DNA of 64,000 nt from assembly GCA_008973525.1 (NCBI GenBank), contig WACJ01000466.1, positions 29,801 through 93,800 on the forward strand, given 5' to 3'. The stretch comes from Stenopsyche tienmushanensis. Lineage: Eukaryota > Arthropoda > Insecta > Trichoptera > Stenopsychidae. A program made the translations under genes and the position numbers. Shown here in pieces: positions 50,811 through 63,099 of this stretch (position 1 is the stretch's first letter; each line of letters opens with the position of its first letter). The notes below the pieces were generated by a model that saw only the letters and a program-made list of their open reading frames with translations, had not been told where the DNA came from and did no database searches.

Positions 50811-52221
50811 ATATTTTGTGATATTCTATTCTATTTAAATTTATATAGTGAATTGCGGTCTTATAGTGACTGTAAACGAATCAAATTAGATCATTGTTAG
50901 GGTAACCCTAATTTACACTCGGAGCGAGAAGTATTTACCAAACAAATTGAGTAAGACAATTGTCAGGACACGCAACTTAATATAGAGCTTCAAATACAAT
51001 TTCGAAGCAAACATTTGAATTGTTTCGAGGTGTACTTTACTAAATTTACCATGTACCCTAAATTATGGTGTAAAAATTGATTTAAAATTACCACAATTAG
51101 GAAATATAATTTAATTTATAACCATATGCTAAAATATTTAGTGTTTCTGATCGATCCTTAAATTTACAAAAATAATTAAGTTTTGTTCTAAAAATTGGAA
51201 CATTATAATTTACTGATTTTAAAGTTAATTCTTATTTTTAATATTGATATTAAAATAAAATATGACTGAACGACGAAGAATGTTTTGCAATAACAATAAA
51301 ATCATTTAGATTATTAATCATGTATTTTTTTCTACAGTATCGACATAAAGCTATGGCACTTACACGTTAAGTTGTTGAAGTTAGTGATTTTCCATAAAAT
51401 GTTATATAATTAATAGTCCTTAAGCTTCTCTGTAGCTTGTAATGCCGGTGCAGATTGATTTAAATATGTTATTTTGATAACAATTATTAGATGTCATAAA
51501 TAGTGAAATAAATTCCGAAATTAGACACTTAATGATAAAGTTTTAATGATTTGAGTTTCCAAATTTTGAATCTTGATTATGCTAGTATTTTTACAGTGGG
51601 TATGAAATCTAACGCAGAAGTATTTTCATTGGAGCATTTTTAAACCTCTTATTATGACAAGTACATGAAGCGCATGCGTAAATGAAGCGTATTTTTTGCA
51701 ATTAAACCGATTTTTAGGATGTTGATTTTAAATATAAATGTATTTTTGAACTATACAAAATGTTAGTTTAATTAAATTTGTATGATTTTTTTTAAAGAAA
51801 TTCAGTCTGCTTTGTCGTTTTTTATCAAAGGCCCAAGTTCAAAGCGAGGATGATCCATTATTTCGAGATCCATCACATTGCGGCTAAGTTAGAACTAATT
51901 TTTGGCATACGATCCCTATGTTAATGAACTCTGCAAGATGTGGGAGAGTTAATGTTACAGATTTAGACAACTGTCTCCGCATGATAATAATCAGCTGTTG
52001 GAGAAGGTCCCTCGTCAATTTGTTTTTAGTAACTCTATCCTGGAGCAGGTAATGGCGTTAGTGTACGATTTCAACGTTTCTTGCAGAGCTTTCGGCGCCG
52101 ACTTAAAATTGACAGACTGGACAAATATTATTTTTAAAGTCCCCCGTCAAAATATTTGAAAGCCTCAATATGTCTCAATTTTTTTCATTGTGGGGAAACT
52201 ATGGTATAACTTGATTCTTTT

Positions 52222-52476
52222 TATGTCCCTTCTGTGGGGTTTTAAGTCTCCTATTTTTCCCCCTATATATACAAAAATTAAATTAACTCTTATTATGTAA
52301 AATTTATTATAACTAAATTATATACTTGTAATTAAGATAAGGATAGTAATCTAAGACTTAAATTGTTAATCCATTTTTTATGTAATTGTGTATATTGATA
52401 CACCATTTTACCTTGTTACATTATATTTTTTGAATAAAGGTTTATAAATAAATAAATAAATATGTCCCTTCTGTGG
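52222..52476 (+). mobile_element. 5'-truncated non-LTR retrotransposon 3' end with perfect TSD
   Basis: TATGTCCCTTCTGTGG occurs at 52222-52237 and again at 52461-52476, a perfect 16-bp target-site duplication. Between them are 223 bp (52238-52460) ending TTTGAATAAAGGTTTATAAA and a TAAATAAATAAATA tail, with an AATAAA just upstream. Truncated 5' end, poly(A)-like tail and variable-length duplication are the signature of target-primed reverse transcription. Only 3' UTR is left, so the clade cannot be named. Confidence 0.9.
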
Positions 52477-53479
52477 CATCATTGAGTGTGCTCGATGCAA
52501 GAGCGTCGAAGACAATGTTGAAGTCTTCCACGTCCTTTTGTTTCATTCGCTCCCCTTTTTAACGGGGTCACATGAGGGTTAAAAGCTTTTTTGGCTGTCA
52601 TTGACAGTTATATAATACAAGAGTGAGCTTTAATTATGGCTCATAATTAAAGTAAATATTTATATCCGACCAAATTAATGCTGTCAGATTTTGGCGATTT
52701 TACTAATGAGTTTGAATAAATTTGCATTACTTTTGGTGGTAAAAAAATTGATGTAAAATGAAGTGCTGAAATTTAGCATTTTAAATTATCGACTCAATTC
52801 GAAACGCTGATGGAATAATGCATGTGTGTATTTTATATGATTTGAACTGCAAATTGGACAATTAGGTGCGAATGTTATGCAAAAAGCGCGTTTTCATTTG
52901 CTGATTTCGTTTTACTCGATATATATCTTCTCACGCTATTGGCAACTGGATTAATGACTGGTGATTAAGTAGTTGGATTTCTAGTTTGAGTAAAAACTAT
53001 TTTATTATGTATAACATAATGTATTTCTTGTACCAACAAGCACTCAATGCTTCACGAATGCCATGTCAATAATTTGATATCGACGTTAGTCCATTTAATT
53101 TGAATCATCCTAAAAATAATATACTAAATGATATCCATAACCTTATTACTATTCGGTTAGTATTTATTTTGCTGATTGATGAATAATTCAATGATTAGCA
53201 TATTTATCATGAATCATAATTTTATTAGAACTGAAAACAATGAGCCATTGACAATCGCAGCATATTTTTATAGGGATGTACATCTCTTTAAAATAAGATG
53301 ATTTGCATAAGTTCATTGATAATCTAAAAGCTCTTAGCGCTCGAGCACGATTTGGAATCGAGTCTTCATGATTTTTTTAATGGCATTAATTATTGTTTTA
53401 TCGCATAAATTAGCATTACAGCAATATACGCATATTGCTTCATAGTTAAGCTTTAAAAGCCTTGGCTTGTAATGGAACA

Positions 53480-53910
53480 TAATACAAAGCCGAGTGGGTA
53501 TATTGTTTTAATCACTCCAAAAGTGAACACAAGTTCTCAGCGCATTGAGTGCGGCCTTGCAATTGTTCGCCGAACATGATATTTTAATAGAGGCCAATAT
53601 AAAAGGGGGGGTCATATCAATGCAGGCCGTTTTGATAAATTTAAATTGGCACAAAAAAACTTCGGGGTACCAAATTTACGGAGCGTAAATAAAGAGCGGT
53701 GCTTTGCTTATTTATGCGAGCAAGTCTCAAATGATTATATAGAATTAAGTATGTGCCATGAGGAGGGATGCGAGCGGGCATCAGAGGTGTCATATTACAG
53801 GGTGGGTTGTGTACTGATCTTTTTTTATGTAAGCCTTCGCTGCACTAACAACTCAAGGATTATACATGAGACGCAAAATAGCCATAAAATTATAAATCAC
53901 GCCTGAGTAA
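53480..53910. other. non-coding island
   Basis: Contains AGCGCATTGAGTGCGGCC, GGGGGGGTCATATCAATGCAGG and ATGCGAGCGGGCATCAGAGG. An 86-codon ORF (53646-53906) has no splice or family support. Candidate enhancer. Confidence 0.35.
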
Positions 53911-54589
53911 TTTCTAATTTTTACAAAGGCAAAATTTTGCAAGGGTTAAGTGAATCTGAACGCTACGAAAAGCAACACAATGCCTTTCATCATTTTGTAA
54001 TGAAATCCAATATTTATCAGCATCGTTGGGGTAAATTTTTAGCAACTCCATATTTACTCTACGTAAGAAGTTAGAAACCAGATTACTTTCTATATCTGTA
54101 GAGCAGACGAAGGACAATTTTTTTTTCGAAAGATCACATTTATAACTATGAGTGGAGCTAATAAATTAGAACAAATATTGAAAATTAAATCATTATTTAT
54201 TTAAAATCATATCATCAAAATAAAATCTGTTTAAGAAAAATAATTGTGTGAAAACTGACTGAAAAAAACTAAAAAACTGTTCCAAACTGTAATTCCGTAA
54301 TTAACAGTAATAATCAATTATCACACAATTAAATAAATTGACAAAAAGATTAAAAAACTGCAAGTGTAAAAAAAATTTTGGAACTATTTTGTAGATACTT
54401 ACATATATTCAATTTTATTCCAACAAAATCTAATTAATCAATATATGCAAAATTAGGGTAAAGATTAATTAACAGAGCTTCAATCAAATTTTGTATTTAT
54501 TCATTTTAGATATATAGTAATCAATTTGAATTATTTAAAAATGTGTAATTGATAATTTGTACCAATAGTAGACGAGTGAAAATATTTTT

Positions 54590-54890
54590 AGCAAGCTTTT
54601 GGCTACCCTCGTATCCACTCTATTCGAGTATATAGCTATATCAATAAACAATTTCACATTATCCCCGGATCACGTGTGTATGATAAAATCATCCCTTGCA
54701 TTCAACTGCATATCCATTACAGACCTTTTGTTTTATACTGGCCCCCAGTATGGTCCTTTTACCATTGGCCCTTTCGAGCTTACAAAAGGCCCTCGGTTTC
54801 ATAAACGAGATTTATTTTTTCATATGGGATTGTCGAGCGATGCAGGTAATATGCAAAAAATTGCTTTGTTTTAAAGCCTTAGGATAGAAA
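54590..54890. other. non-coding island with open + frame
   Basis: A 91-codon + frame (54599-54874) passes a potential donor at GATGCAG|GTAATATG (54845), but there is no acceptor in frame at its start and no domain. The reverse strand carries TCGTTTATGAAACCGAGGGC, typical of non-coding conserved sequence. Regulatory element favoured over exon. Confidence 0.3.
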
Positions 54891-55559
54891 GGCACAAATT
54901 TAAATGAAACAGGAAATGGCTCTTTTAGATTTTATTTTTAAACGTTGTTCCATACGGTGAATGCCCAAATAAGCTTTCAAATAATTAATCTTTCAATTAA
55001 ATATAGAAATTTAGACTCATACGTATTTTGGTGTACGTTAATAATTTAAATATTTAATTTTGCCATTTGATATAGTAATGGGATAAAAATCCTATTAGTA
55101 TTGCATGCCTTGGGTTCTAGTATCAATAATAATCTAGTTAAAGTGAAACTCAATGCAGATAACTGGGTAGTTTGTTCTCCCCACTGCGTCAAATGACCCT
55201 CTTTGTATTTTAGTTAGAAAAGAACAACCCTTGCGATGTGAAATTATTTAGACGTCATTACTATTCAATTGATTTTGTTTGAGGAGATTTAACGAAAGCA
55301 TTCAACAAAATAAATTTGTTTTGAAATCATAAAACGTTCAGTTTTAAATAAACGGCTCAAATTATGAATTCTTAAAAAAATGTACAATAGAAAGTGGTTT
55401 TGTGGCTTACAGAAGTGGCGAGTAAAAAATGTCATAAAAAATATTCAAGTTACTTGAAGTATCAGTTCTATATGGCGATTGATTGCGTCGAATAAATATC
55501 ACGCAATCGAAACCGGAATATAAAAAGAGTAAATAGTAAAAAAGTGGTCAAAAAGATAT

Positions 55560-55860
55560 CATCGCATGTTGGTCAAGTGACCAGCAGGCGAGCAGTCGAG
55601 TGGAAGATGAGCTGCATTCGATACCATCGGTTATGGACTCGAATCTCAAATTACAGCCGGTAACTTGTCCATTTCGGCGATCACGAATTATAATACTCAA
55701 TCAGGGCGAAATTCTCGGTGGAAGGCCTGTGTGTCAAATTAGATGTATCCTTGTCAATTCAGCATTGGCCGAAAGATTAATGAGCTTTCTAGTCGTTGTA
55801 AAAAGCTTAAAGTTCAAGAGAATTGAAAATCATTTCGATTTAACCACTAGCCAAAGTTAG
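55560..55860. other. non-coding island, weak first-exon candidate
   Basis: Balanced sequence with AGTGACCAGCAGGCGAGCAG and a possible donor CCG|GTAACTTG near 55660. An 86-codon frame begins at 55600. Codon pattern and composition are not persuasive, and no partner exon is seen. Confidence 0.25.
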
Positions 55861-57249
55861 TACGATATTTTACAAACAAATTTGCATAAGAAGATATTTT
55901 ATTAGTTAAATGATTATAAAATAAATTTTAAAAAATCAGACGCAATTTAGAGCTTTTTTGTATCTAATAGTTTGGCAAGTCGACCACTTTGATATGGTTT
56001 TCAAAATGTAATACATATGTTTTTAAAAATATGCTAAAAATATGCTAGTATGGAATTTGAATCAGTCTCTTATACATTTGAAACCAAAATACTTAATTAA
56101 TAGTTCTTGTCACTAAATCGTAAGCCTACATATATGCACAACCGATTTTTCACCACACATGAATCATGTTCAATATTTTTGGTATCATAAATTGGTTGAT
56201 TAAATAGCTTAAATTGGATCAACATCTGTATAATTGTTAGAAATATTTTGAATGAATATTGATTTTAATAGTTAAATAATCCCCATTTGCAAATAATTTT
56301 CAACTTGATAATTATTCCCCTTTCAGAGTTTCATAAATGTTTTGGATTTATTGGTGTAATTTTTAATTACTCAACCACCAGCGACTCACCAGTGAGTCAC
56401 TATGTTCTTTCGTAGAAAAACAAATATTTTTTTAATACCTAAATATCATTTTGCTAGGGATACATATTGTTGAATCTAAAAATTTTTTCACAGTTATATG
56501 TATGTTTTTGTTGCTATGTAACTGAATCTATTTAATTAGTAAATTCGCTATAAATATTATCTGTAGTGCTAGGGACTAAAATATTATAGACAATGAAATC
56601 CATATACACATCAATAAATAGCATACTTAAACAGCAAGGATAATCAAACCCAAACTAAAAACTTGTAAATATTATCACATGCTTATTATAAGCAATATGA
56701 TATTGATTTTCGCGTATTTTCATAGAATTTTTCATTGTTATAACGGGAATTATTTTGGGATGTACGAAACAAATTTTAAAAGTCAAGCAAAAATTGTTCA
56801 TTGTTTGGTTCCTTATTAAAAAAATGCGTGGAAAAGATAATAATTAATGTGTTTACAGAGTTTTTATGAAGACTACTACCAAATTATGGGTCATTTTATG
56901 ACATTACTTTATCGTTTTAGAAAATACAATAGCACTTAAAAATCGGCCATACATTTATAAGTTGAGCAAAAAGCTTTTAAAGGATAAGACGAAAAATTGT
57001 ACCCATGATTACATTATTCTTTTTACAAAATATTTGGCTATGATAAAACAAATAATGATTATAACGAACAAACAAGCTCGGCTTTATTTATTTTCTTATA
57101 ATTTATAAATTTATATTGAGGATATTTATGTGGGTGGTTTTTGTAAAAATAATAGGAAAATAGTGATATTCAAGATGTTTATCACACGTAATATCATAAA
57201 TAAATAGCACGGTATATTTAAATTGAAAAAAACGCAATAACTTTACATC

Positions 57250-57830
57250 CAATCTAGTGAATATATATCACTTCGTATCAATCAAGTTAATACCACACCT
57301 GATGAATAATCAACATGAAATGGACACCGCAACGGGCGGTACCACATCAAACAACATATACAACTTTCGGGTAATGTGCTATGACCATAAAATTGTTCAA
57401 ATACTTATGTACATGATTTTTTTATTCGGTATTAATATCAAAACTTTTTTTCTGCATAAAGGTAGATTGAGTACCGACCGTTCGAGAATTGAATTTATCT
57501 TTTAGACTGTGCTTGTTAAGTCTGCTTGTCTTCCGCCTCTGAGTCGCCCCGTTTTGACGTCTTCCCTTCCGTGGTTCGTTAGCGCTCTTGCGCTATTCGG
57601 AGAATTTGCAATGTTCGAAATAATTATATTTTATGGTCTTAATTGTAAGTCAGCTGCGGCGCAGTGGTGTTGTGGTCAACCCGATGACACAAAAGCAATA
57701 AAAGATCAAGAGGAAGCTGCTGTCAGCTGCTTGACATCCTCACAAATGAGCATCATTAGCCATGAAATGGTCACTTTAATCACACACATACTGGCAGACT
57801 TGCACTAACTATATCCTTATTAAGATTTCC
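57250..57830. other. non-coding island with paired E-boxes
   Basis: CAGCTG at 57651-57656 and 57724-57729 within balanced sequence including CAGCTGCGGCGCAGTGGTG. At 57301-57369 a + frame reads MNNQHEMDTATGGTTSNNIY and ends at CGG|GTAATG, a usable donor; it could be a small first exon. A regulatory island is the likelier reading. Confidence 0.3.
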
Positions 57831-58859
57831 CACATTCTCCATGTAGTGTTTACTTTATATAGAAATGAGATGTAGGGATTTAATCCCCTCAAACTTTTAT
57901 GGGAGATTCGACGAGAGCTTTTACACGAATTCCCGGCATATTTCATGATACTGTAACACGCTTTACACTATCGAGACACACGCAGACGATATTAATTGGA
58001 TTCTAACTGATTTATCGCTGAATCATTGAATGAATAGTGCAATTGTAGATTTTTTTTCTAGCATGCATAAAATACTAATTCTAAAATTTTATTTTTATAT
58101 TAAAACACATGTTCTGCGGATATTAAAGTCATATAATACTCATTGCGGATGAATCATCTATTGAGTTTATTTGTTTTTTTTTATTTATGGATAACTGTAC
58201 TAAATTAAAACAGTACATATAAGATTAAATACATCAATAATAATTGTATTTTTTAAAGTATATCCATAAAATCCACTATTAATTTAGAGCAGTGAGCTGT
58301 CATGAGATAGTGAAGACCTATTTAGTTCATAAATTTGATTATAATTATTATCGTTGCTCTTAACTCAATTTTTTGAAACAGGGTTTGAAAACGCTAAAAC
58401 ATATATGTAATTAAGAAGCGCTAAAAATTCTTCCCTATTATGATATTATTGCAATTGATTGCATACTTTGGTTATTACTATAGGATTTAATGACATTATA
58501 CAAATTCCTAAAAAATGAAATTTTATCAAAGCTGTAGTTTTGACTTTAAGCCGATGTTATTTTTATATTGATCAATCTTGGGTTTCATGGGCATTTCCAT
58601 TCGTAGTATTTTACTATTGTACTAAATAATTGTACAATAGCTATAGCAAATTTAATTAGTAACATTACGTCTTTTGTACTCTATATTTTAATCGCTTGCC
58701 TCAAAAATGTTGTATGTCTGCGTTTAAAGATATTGGCAAAATATGGCTCATTAATCCACGATTTTAGTCTTTGTTATCATTTACAGGCATTCTTCGATGG
58801 CTATTAGCCATAATTCATGTTAATATTGTTATCTCGAGCAGTTTGAGAATCTCACAGTT

Positions 58860-59620
58860 CAAAGTATGATTACGAATTTTTATCAGCACCGTAGTCAGAT
58901 GTACGGCCCTGTCAATTGATATATATGTGAAACGGACATTCAATGCTAATCAAGAATTATCAGTGGATATCAAATGACACGTCGGTGCACTCCCCCCTCA
59001 CCCAATTGCATGTATAATAACTTCATTTACTCAATAAAAGTTAATTATTGAATTAGTGCTCTAATTTCACATGCACCAATGAGGGCTGTCTGTTAACATA
59101 CGCCTGATTGGATGATCACATCCCAATCACTACGAATAGTCATCCCGAAAAAGGAACAGACAAAAGGTCAATGTCGAAAATATTAACCGAAAGCTACTGG
59201 ATTAACGGTCCAGACGACGAATTTCAATCATCTATGGGAGCCTTTGCGTCAAATTAGTCCCTATGATGTAACCATTTTATTATGTCTCGGTAGTGAAGTT
59301 TAGTCAAATTCATCGCAACACAATAAATATGTCGGTGTACAAAAGTAGACGATAGGCAGCGGTTAAAAGGTGTTCAGCACATTTATCAGATGAGAATGCC
59401 ACGGTTTGCGATCGGTATCATCGTCAATAAATAACCTATCACAAACACCCATCTCCTTTCTTCCACCATAATATCCCATAGCTCGCGGCCTTATGAATGA
59501 TCTTGAAGGTAGCCAACAAAAAAATTAAGGTTTGATAAAAATTTTACCATTGATTTCGACGAGATTACGCGCGAACTGATAATTATATTATTTGGAGCGC
59601 TCCTGGCCGACTCACGTTTT
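58860..59620. other. cluster of non-coding islands
   Basis: Contains GTACGGCCCTGTCAATTGAT, AAAGTTAATTATTGAATTAG (homeodomain-type ATTA cores), TGATTGGATGATCACATCCC and CTCGCGGCCTTATGAATG. No ORF of note. Candidate enhancers. Confidence 0.4.
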
Positions 59621-61010
59621 TTTTCTCCGACATTAAAGTATCATTCTTCCTATAATTATGAAATTGATTCTTAATACTGAAATATATTTCAAAATTAACG
59701 ACAGATATTTGTTGAATAAAAATAAGAAATTCAAAATGTCTTAATTCTCCAAAGAACCTTTTTTCTGCTAAACACTGAGCATTAAGAACATTAAAATATT
59801 ATTTTTCATAGATACGTTTTAGTATTTAATTCAAATATTTTAGTTTTTCCCATTTTTAAGTAATCGATACTCAAATATTTTATATTGGGACATTTTAAAT
59901 TTGATAATGCCTTAAATAACTTTAAAAAATACTAGCATTTATTAGGGGTATTAGTAAAAACCCTTAAACTATTTAAATTTAACACTATTCTTGTAGTAAA
60001 CTAGTAACAAATCACAATATATGTGAACATCTGTAAAAAAAAATTATAATTGATTTTCATTGCTATGGATTTAAAAGTCTAAAATGGATGAGTTTCATAT
60101 TAGGCAACAGAGATTTATTTTATTTGACCATGAAAACAAGTTGGCTGAAACATTAAAAGTGATCTTTATCCATCTGACTAGTTGAATTAGAAGTGTAATT
60201 ACAAAGAAATTTATTCATAAATGGGATAATGAGTGCTTAGATAACATTTGAACATTACACAACTGTCGAAAAACAGCTGATGAATAAATACAATTCCTTA
60301 TTGGTATGACTTTATCCATTAATTCTATCATCGGGTTAACCGTTCCTTCATCATGATGTAATAATGGGAATACATATTGATAAGAAATATATTAGATACG
60401 AGGTTCAGAATTTTATATGGTGTACCAAATACATATCATGGTGGCATGTGGGTGTTTTTTTTTAGCACAATAAGGGAAAATCTAAGAAATAGTGACTGCT
60501 ATGACAGTATATTCCAATTCTTAAACCCGGTTTAACAATAAGATTATTTTTAGGCATGTTTGGTGCTACGTGCAAAGCATCATTTACGTTAAATTACTCA
60601 AACTAAATGTATTAGTCACGGCAAAAGTGTATCGTATTCAATTAGAAAGGTTTAATAAAAGAAAATAATCGTGTCAAGAATAATTTTTTGCTTGGAAGAT
60701 GAAAATAAAAACCACCAGGGGATTAACGTGAAGAATGTAGCAAAATTTGTCAAAAAATATAATCGATTACATCGAAGACTGTTAATTTCATAGTTTGTAT
60801 CGTAATCATTGCTTTTATTCTTTTCACAAAATTTATATATTTACCGACCCAAAAATAGTTTTATGCATTCGAATATCAAAATTTATATCAAATGCTTCAT
60901 ATGGTTCAAATAATAAAACAGGTTCGTCCTGCAAATACTCAAAACAGCTCCAGACACAATTAAATGTAACCAGGCATAACAGATATTTAGTATACGATAG
61001 TCGTTTGATT
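59621..61010. other. AT-rich desert
   Basis: No gene, repeat pair or RNA-like sequence recognised. Confidence 0.5.
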
Positions 61011-61290
61011 ACTGGAATAAACAGTTTTGTTCGGTTCCATCCACAGTAATGTGGCCTTTGCGTTTCGAAATGGCTTATTGTCTCCCTCTGGTGCCGCGGG
61101 CCTCAGGCCCTCCCTATCTTATTTCCCTTTACATAAATGACTTGTTAACGCTAAACGAGTTGCAATATCCAACAACAATCTCCAACCACGAAAAATACGT
61201 CATGGAACCCCTCAAAATAGGAGCGAATTTGCTATGAAACGGACCTCAATAGAATTTAGTACTGCCCAAAAGCAATGCGGTTCACTGTGG
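61011..61290. other. non-coding island
   Basis: Includes CTCTGGTGCCGCGGGCCTCA followed by GGCCCTCCC, one of the few GC-rich patches here. Two abutting short ORFs (ending 61049 and 61237) are not supported as coding. Confidence 0.3.
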
Positions 61291-62269
61291 CGTATTCATA
61301 TGACAATGTTAACATGAAATGCAGACGTTTCGAAATATAGATAGGGAAATTCAATACGACGTGCAGCAACATTTAATTAAAATAAATGTATTTTTTTGTT
61401 GGAAAATTTGAACAACGTTTTCTATTGCGTTCAGCATCGTATTGATAGCAATTCTTTAAAATATCGTTTATAATACTTAAGACATTGATGGAGATTTTAT
61501 TAACTGTTTATAATTTGATCAGGAGATTAATTAGACAACAAAAGTTCTTTCATTTAGTAATATGATATTCAAATCTCTGAACAACTCCTGAACTATCTAG
61601 TCGTCGGAGCAGTCTGGCATAGCAAATTTGACCAAATCAGTTTATGCGAAGCTATTTTAAACGAGTTTCTACTCACAGAGAACGTCTGCCGGCAATGTTT
61701 CCTGTATGATATGATCTATGGTTCTCAAAGTTTTTCATCTGGATATTTTTAATCATCCTATAAAATATTTACATCGTAAAATTTGTATGGAATGAATAAC
61801 GTTTTCTTGGAAACATTGTATAAAAATAAATACAGCAATTTTATTTTTTAGATCCGACGATATTAATGATTTATATAATCATAATTATGTGTAAATTTTA
61901 CATCGAATAAAAATATTGTATTTAAAATTATTTAATCATAATAAAATTATCATACATTTTTAGAATTTAAATATTAACATTTGAATATCATGAGCTTAGT
62001 TATTGCTTTATCTAGACTATAGCCTAAGGGCTCCCACAAAATATACGTTATTGCAAACTAATACTGTGCTGCAACCCCACATGCCATATATGCATCGATT
62101 TTTTATAACACTAGGTCAGGGATAGACATCATATTTTTATATTTAATATATATAATAAAATAAGCAAGTAGTCATGAAATTTATTATTATACTGGAGACC
62201 TGCAGCGAGGATTCATATTTTATTTCATTCTCGCTAGATATTGAATTAATTCCGGCTTGTTGGTTTGAA

Positions 62270-62460
62270 TCTTTATCCATCTAAGGGATGGGAAATACCA
62301 CCCCGGCAGGACTACAGGCACCGAGGATTTCCATGTAACCCAATAATAAAATAATCAGTGTTACGGGATTACCGCCATTCTACCACCCTAACAAGCCATC
62401 GGCAAGGGAAAGAAAGAAACTCGCCCCCCCCATCTTTCGTTTATCTAATAAATTATTTTC
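62270..62460. other. GC-elevated island
   Basis: Contains ATACCACCCCGGCAGGAC, GTGTTACGGGATTACCGCC and a run of 8 C at about 62425-62432. No ORF. Could be regulatory or an old repeat. Confidence 0.3.
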
Positions 62461-63099
62461 TTAGAATTTTCATTCGGCCAGTCTTGCCACCGAGTACGCA
62501 ATGTTCATTGTTGTATCTCACATAAAAATGAATTTTTGTTTTATTTTAGCGCTTAACGAGGGCGGATTTATTTTTTATCGATCAAATATTTTTTTTATAT
62601 TCTAAACGGAAATTTCTTTATGATTTTAATTTTTAAAAGTACCCTTATATCTCTCCCTAAAAATGATTGATATTCCATCAAATCTTTTGATCTTAATAAA
62701 GTTCAAAGGAAAAGATCCAATACGAAATTGCATCTAAGCGTTATAATATCGTTTTTGTATTTTTTTTTGTTAATATCTTGAGCTTATTTTGTGTTTTAGA
62801 ATAACGTCTTGTCATCGTTTAAAGAACACAATAGTGATATTGTGGTACGTTTTCGATGCAAAATTCTCACGGCTATTTCCCACGGCGAAAAACATTCAAT
62901 GAACGACTGAAGTATTTGATACAAATTATTTCAGTACGTTATTGCTATATAACAATAATTTAATGACTTCAATTTGACCAAAAGGCCAACGTCTGTATGA
63001 TGAAAAAAAAATACACTCGATGTTAAAAAATTCGATTGCCTTTTAAAATAACAAGTCGGCGTATTTATAGTACTACATAGACCCCCATTCGATTAACAA

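Noticed and set aside
54599..54844. Exon ending at GATGCAG|GTAATATG
   Set aside because: Donor plausible, but no acceptor or start context, no domain, and the sequence looks like the other non-coding islands.
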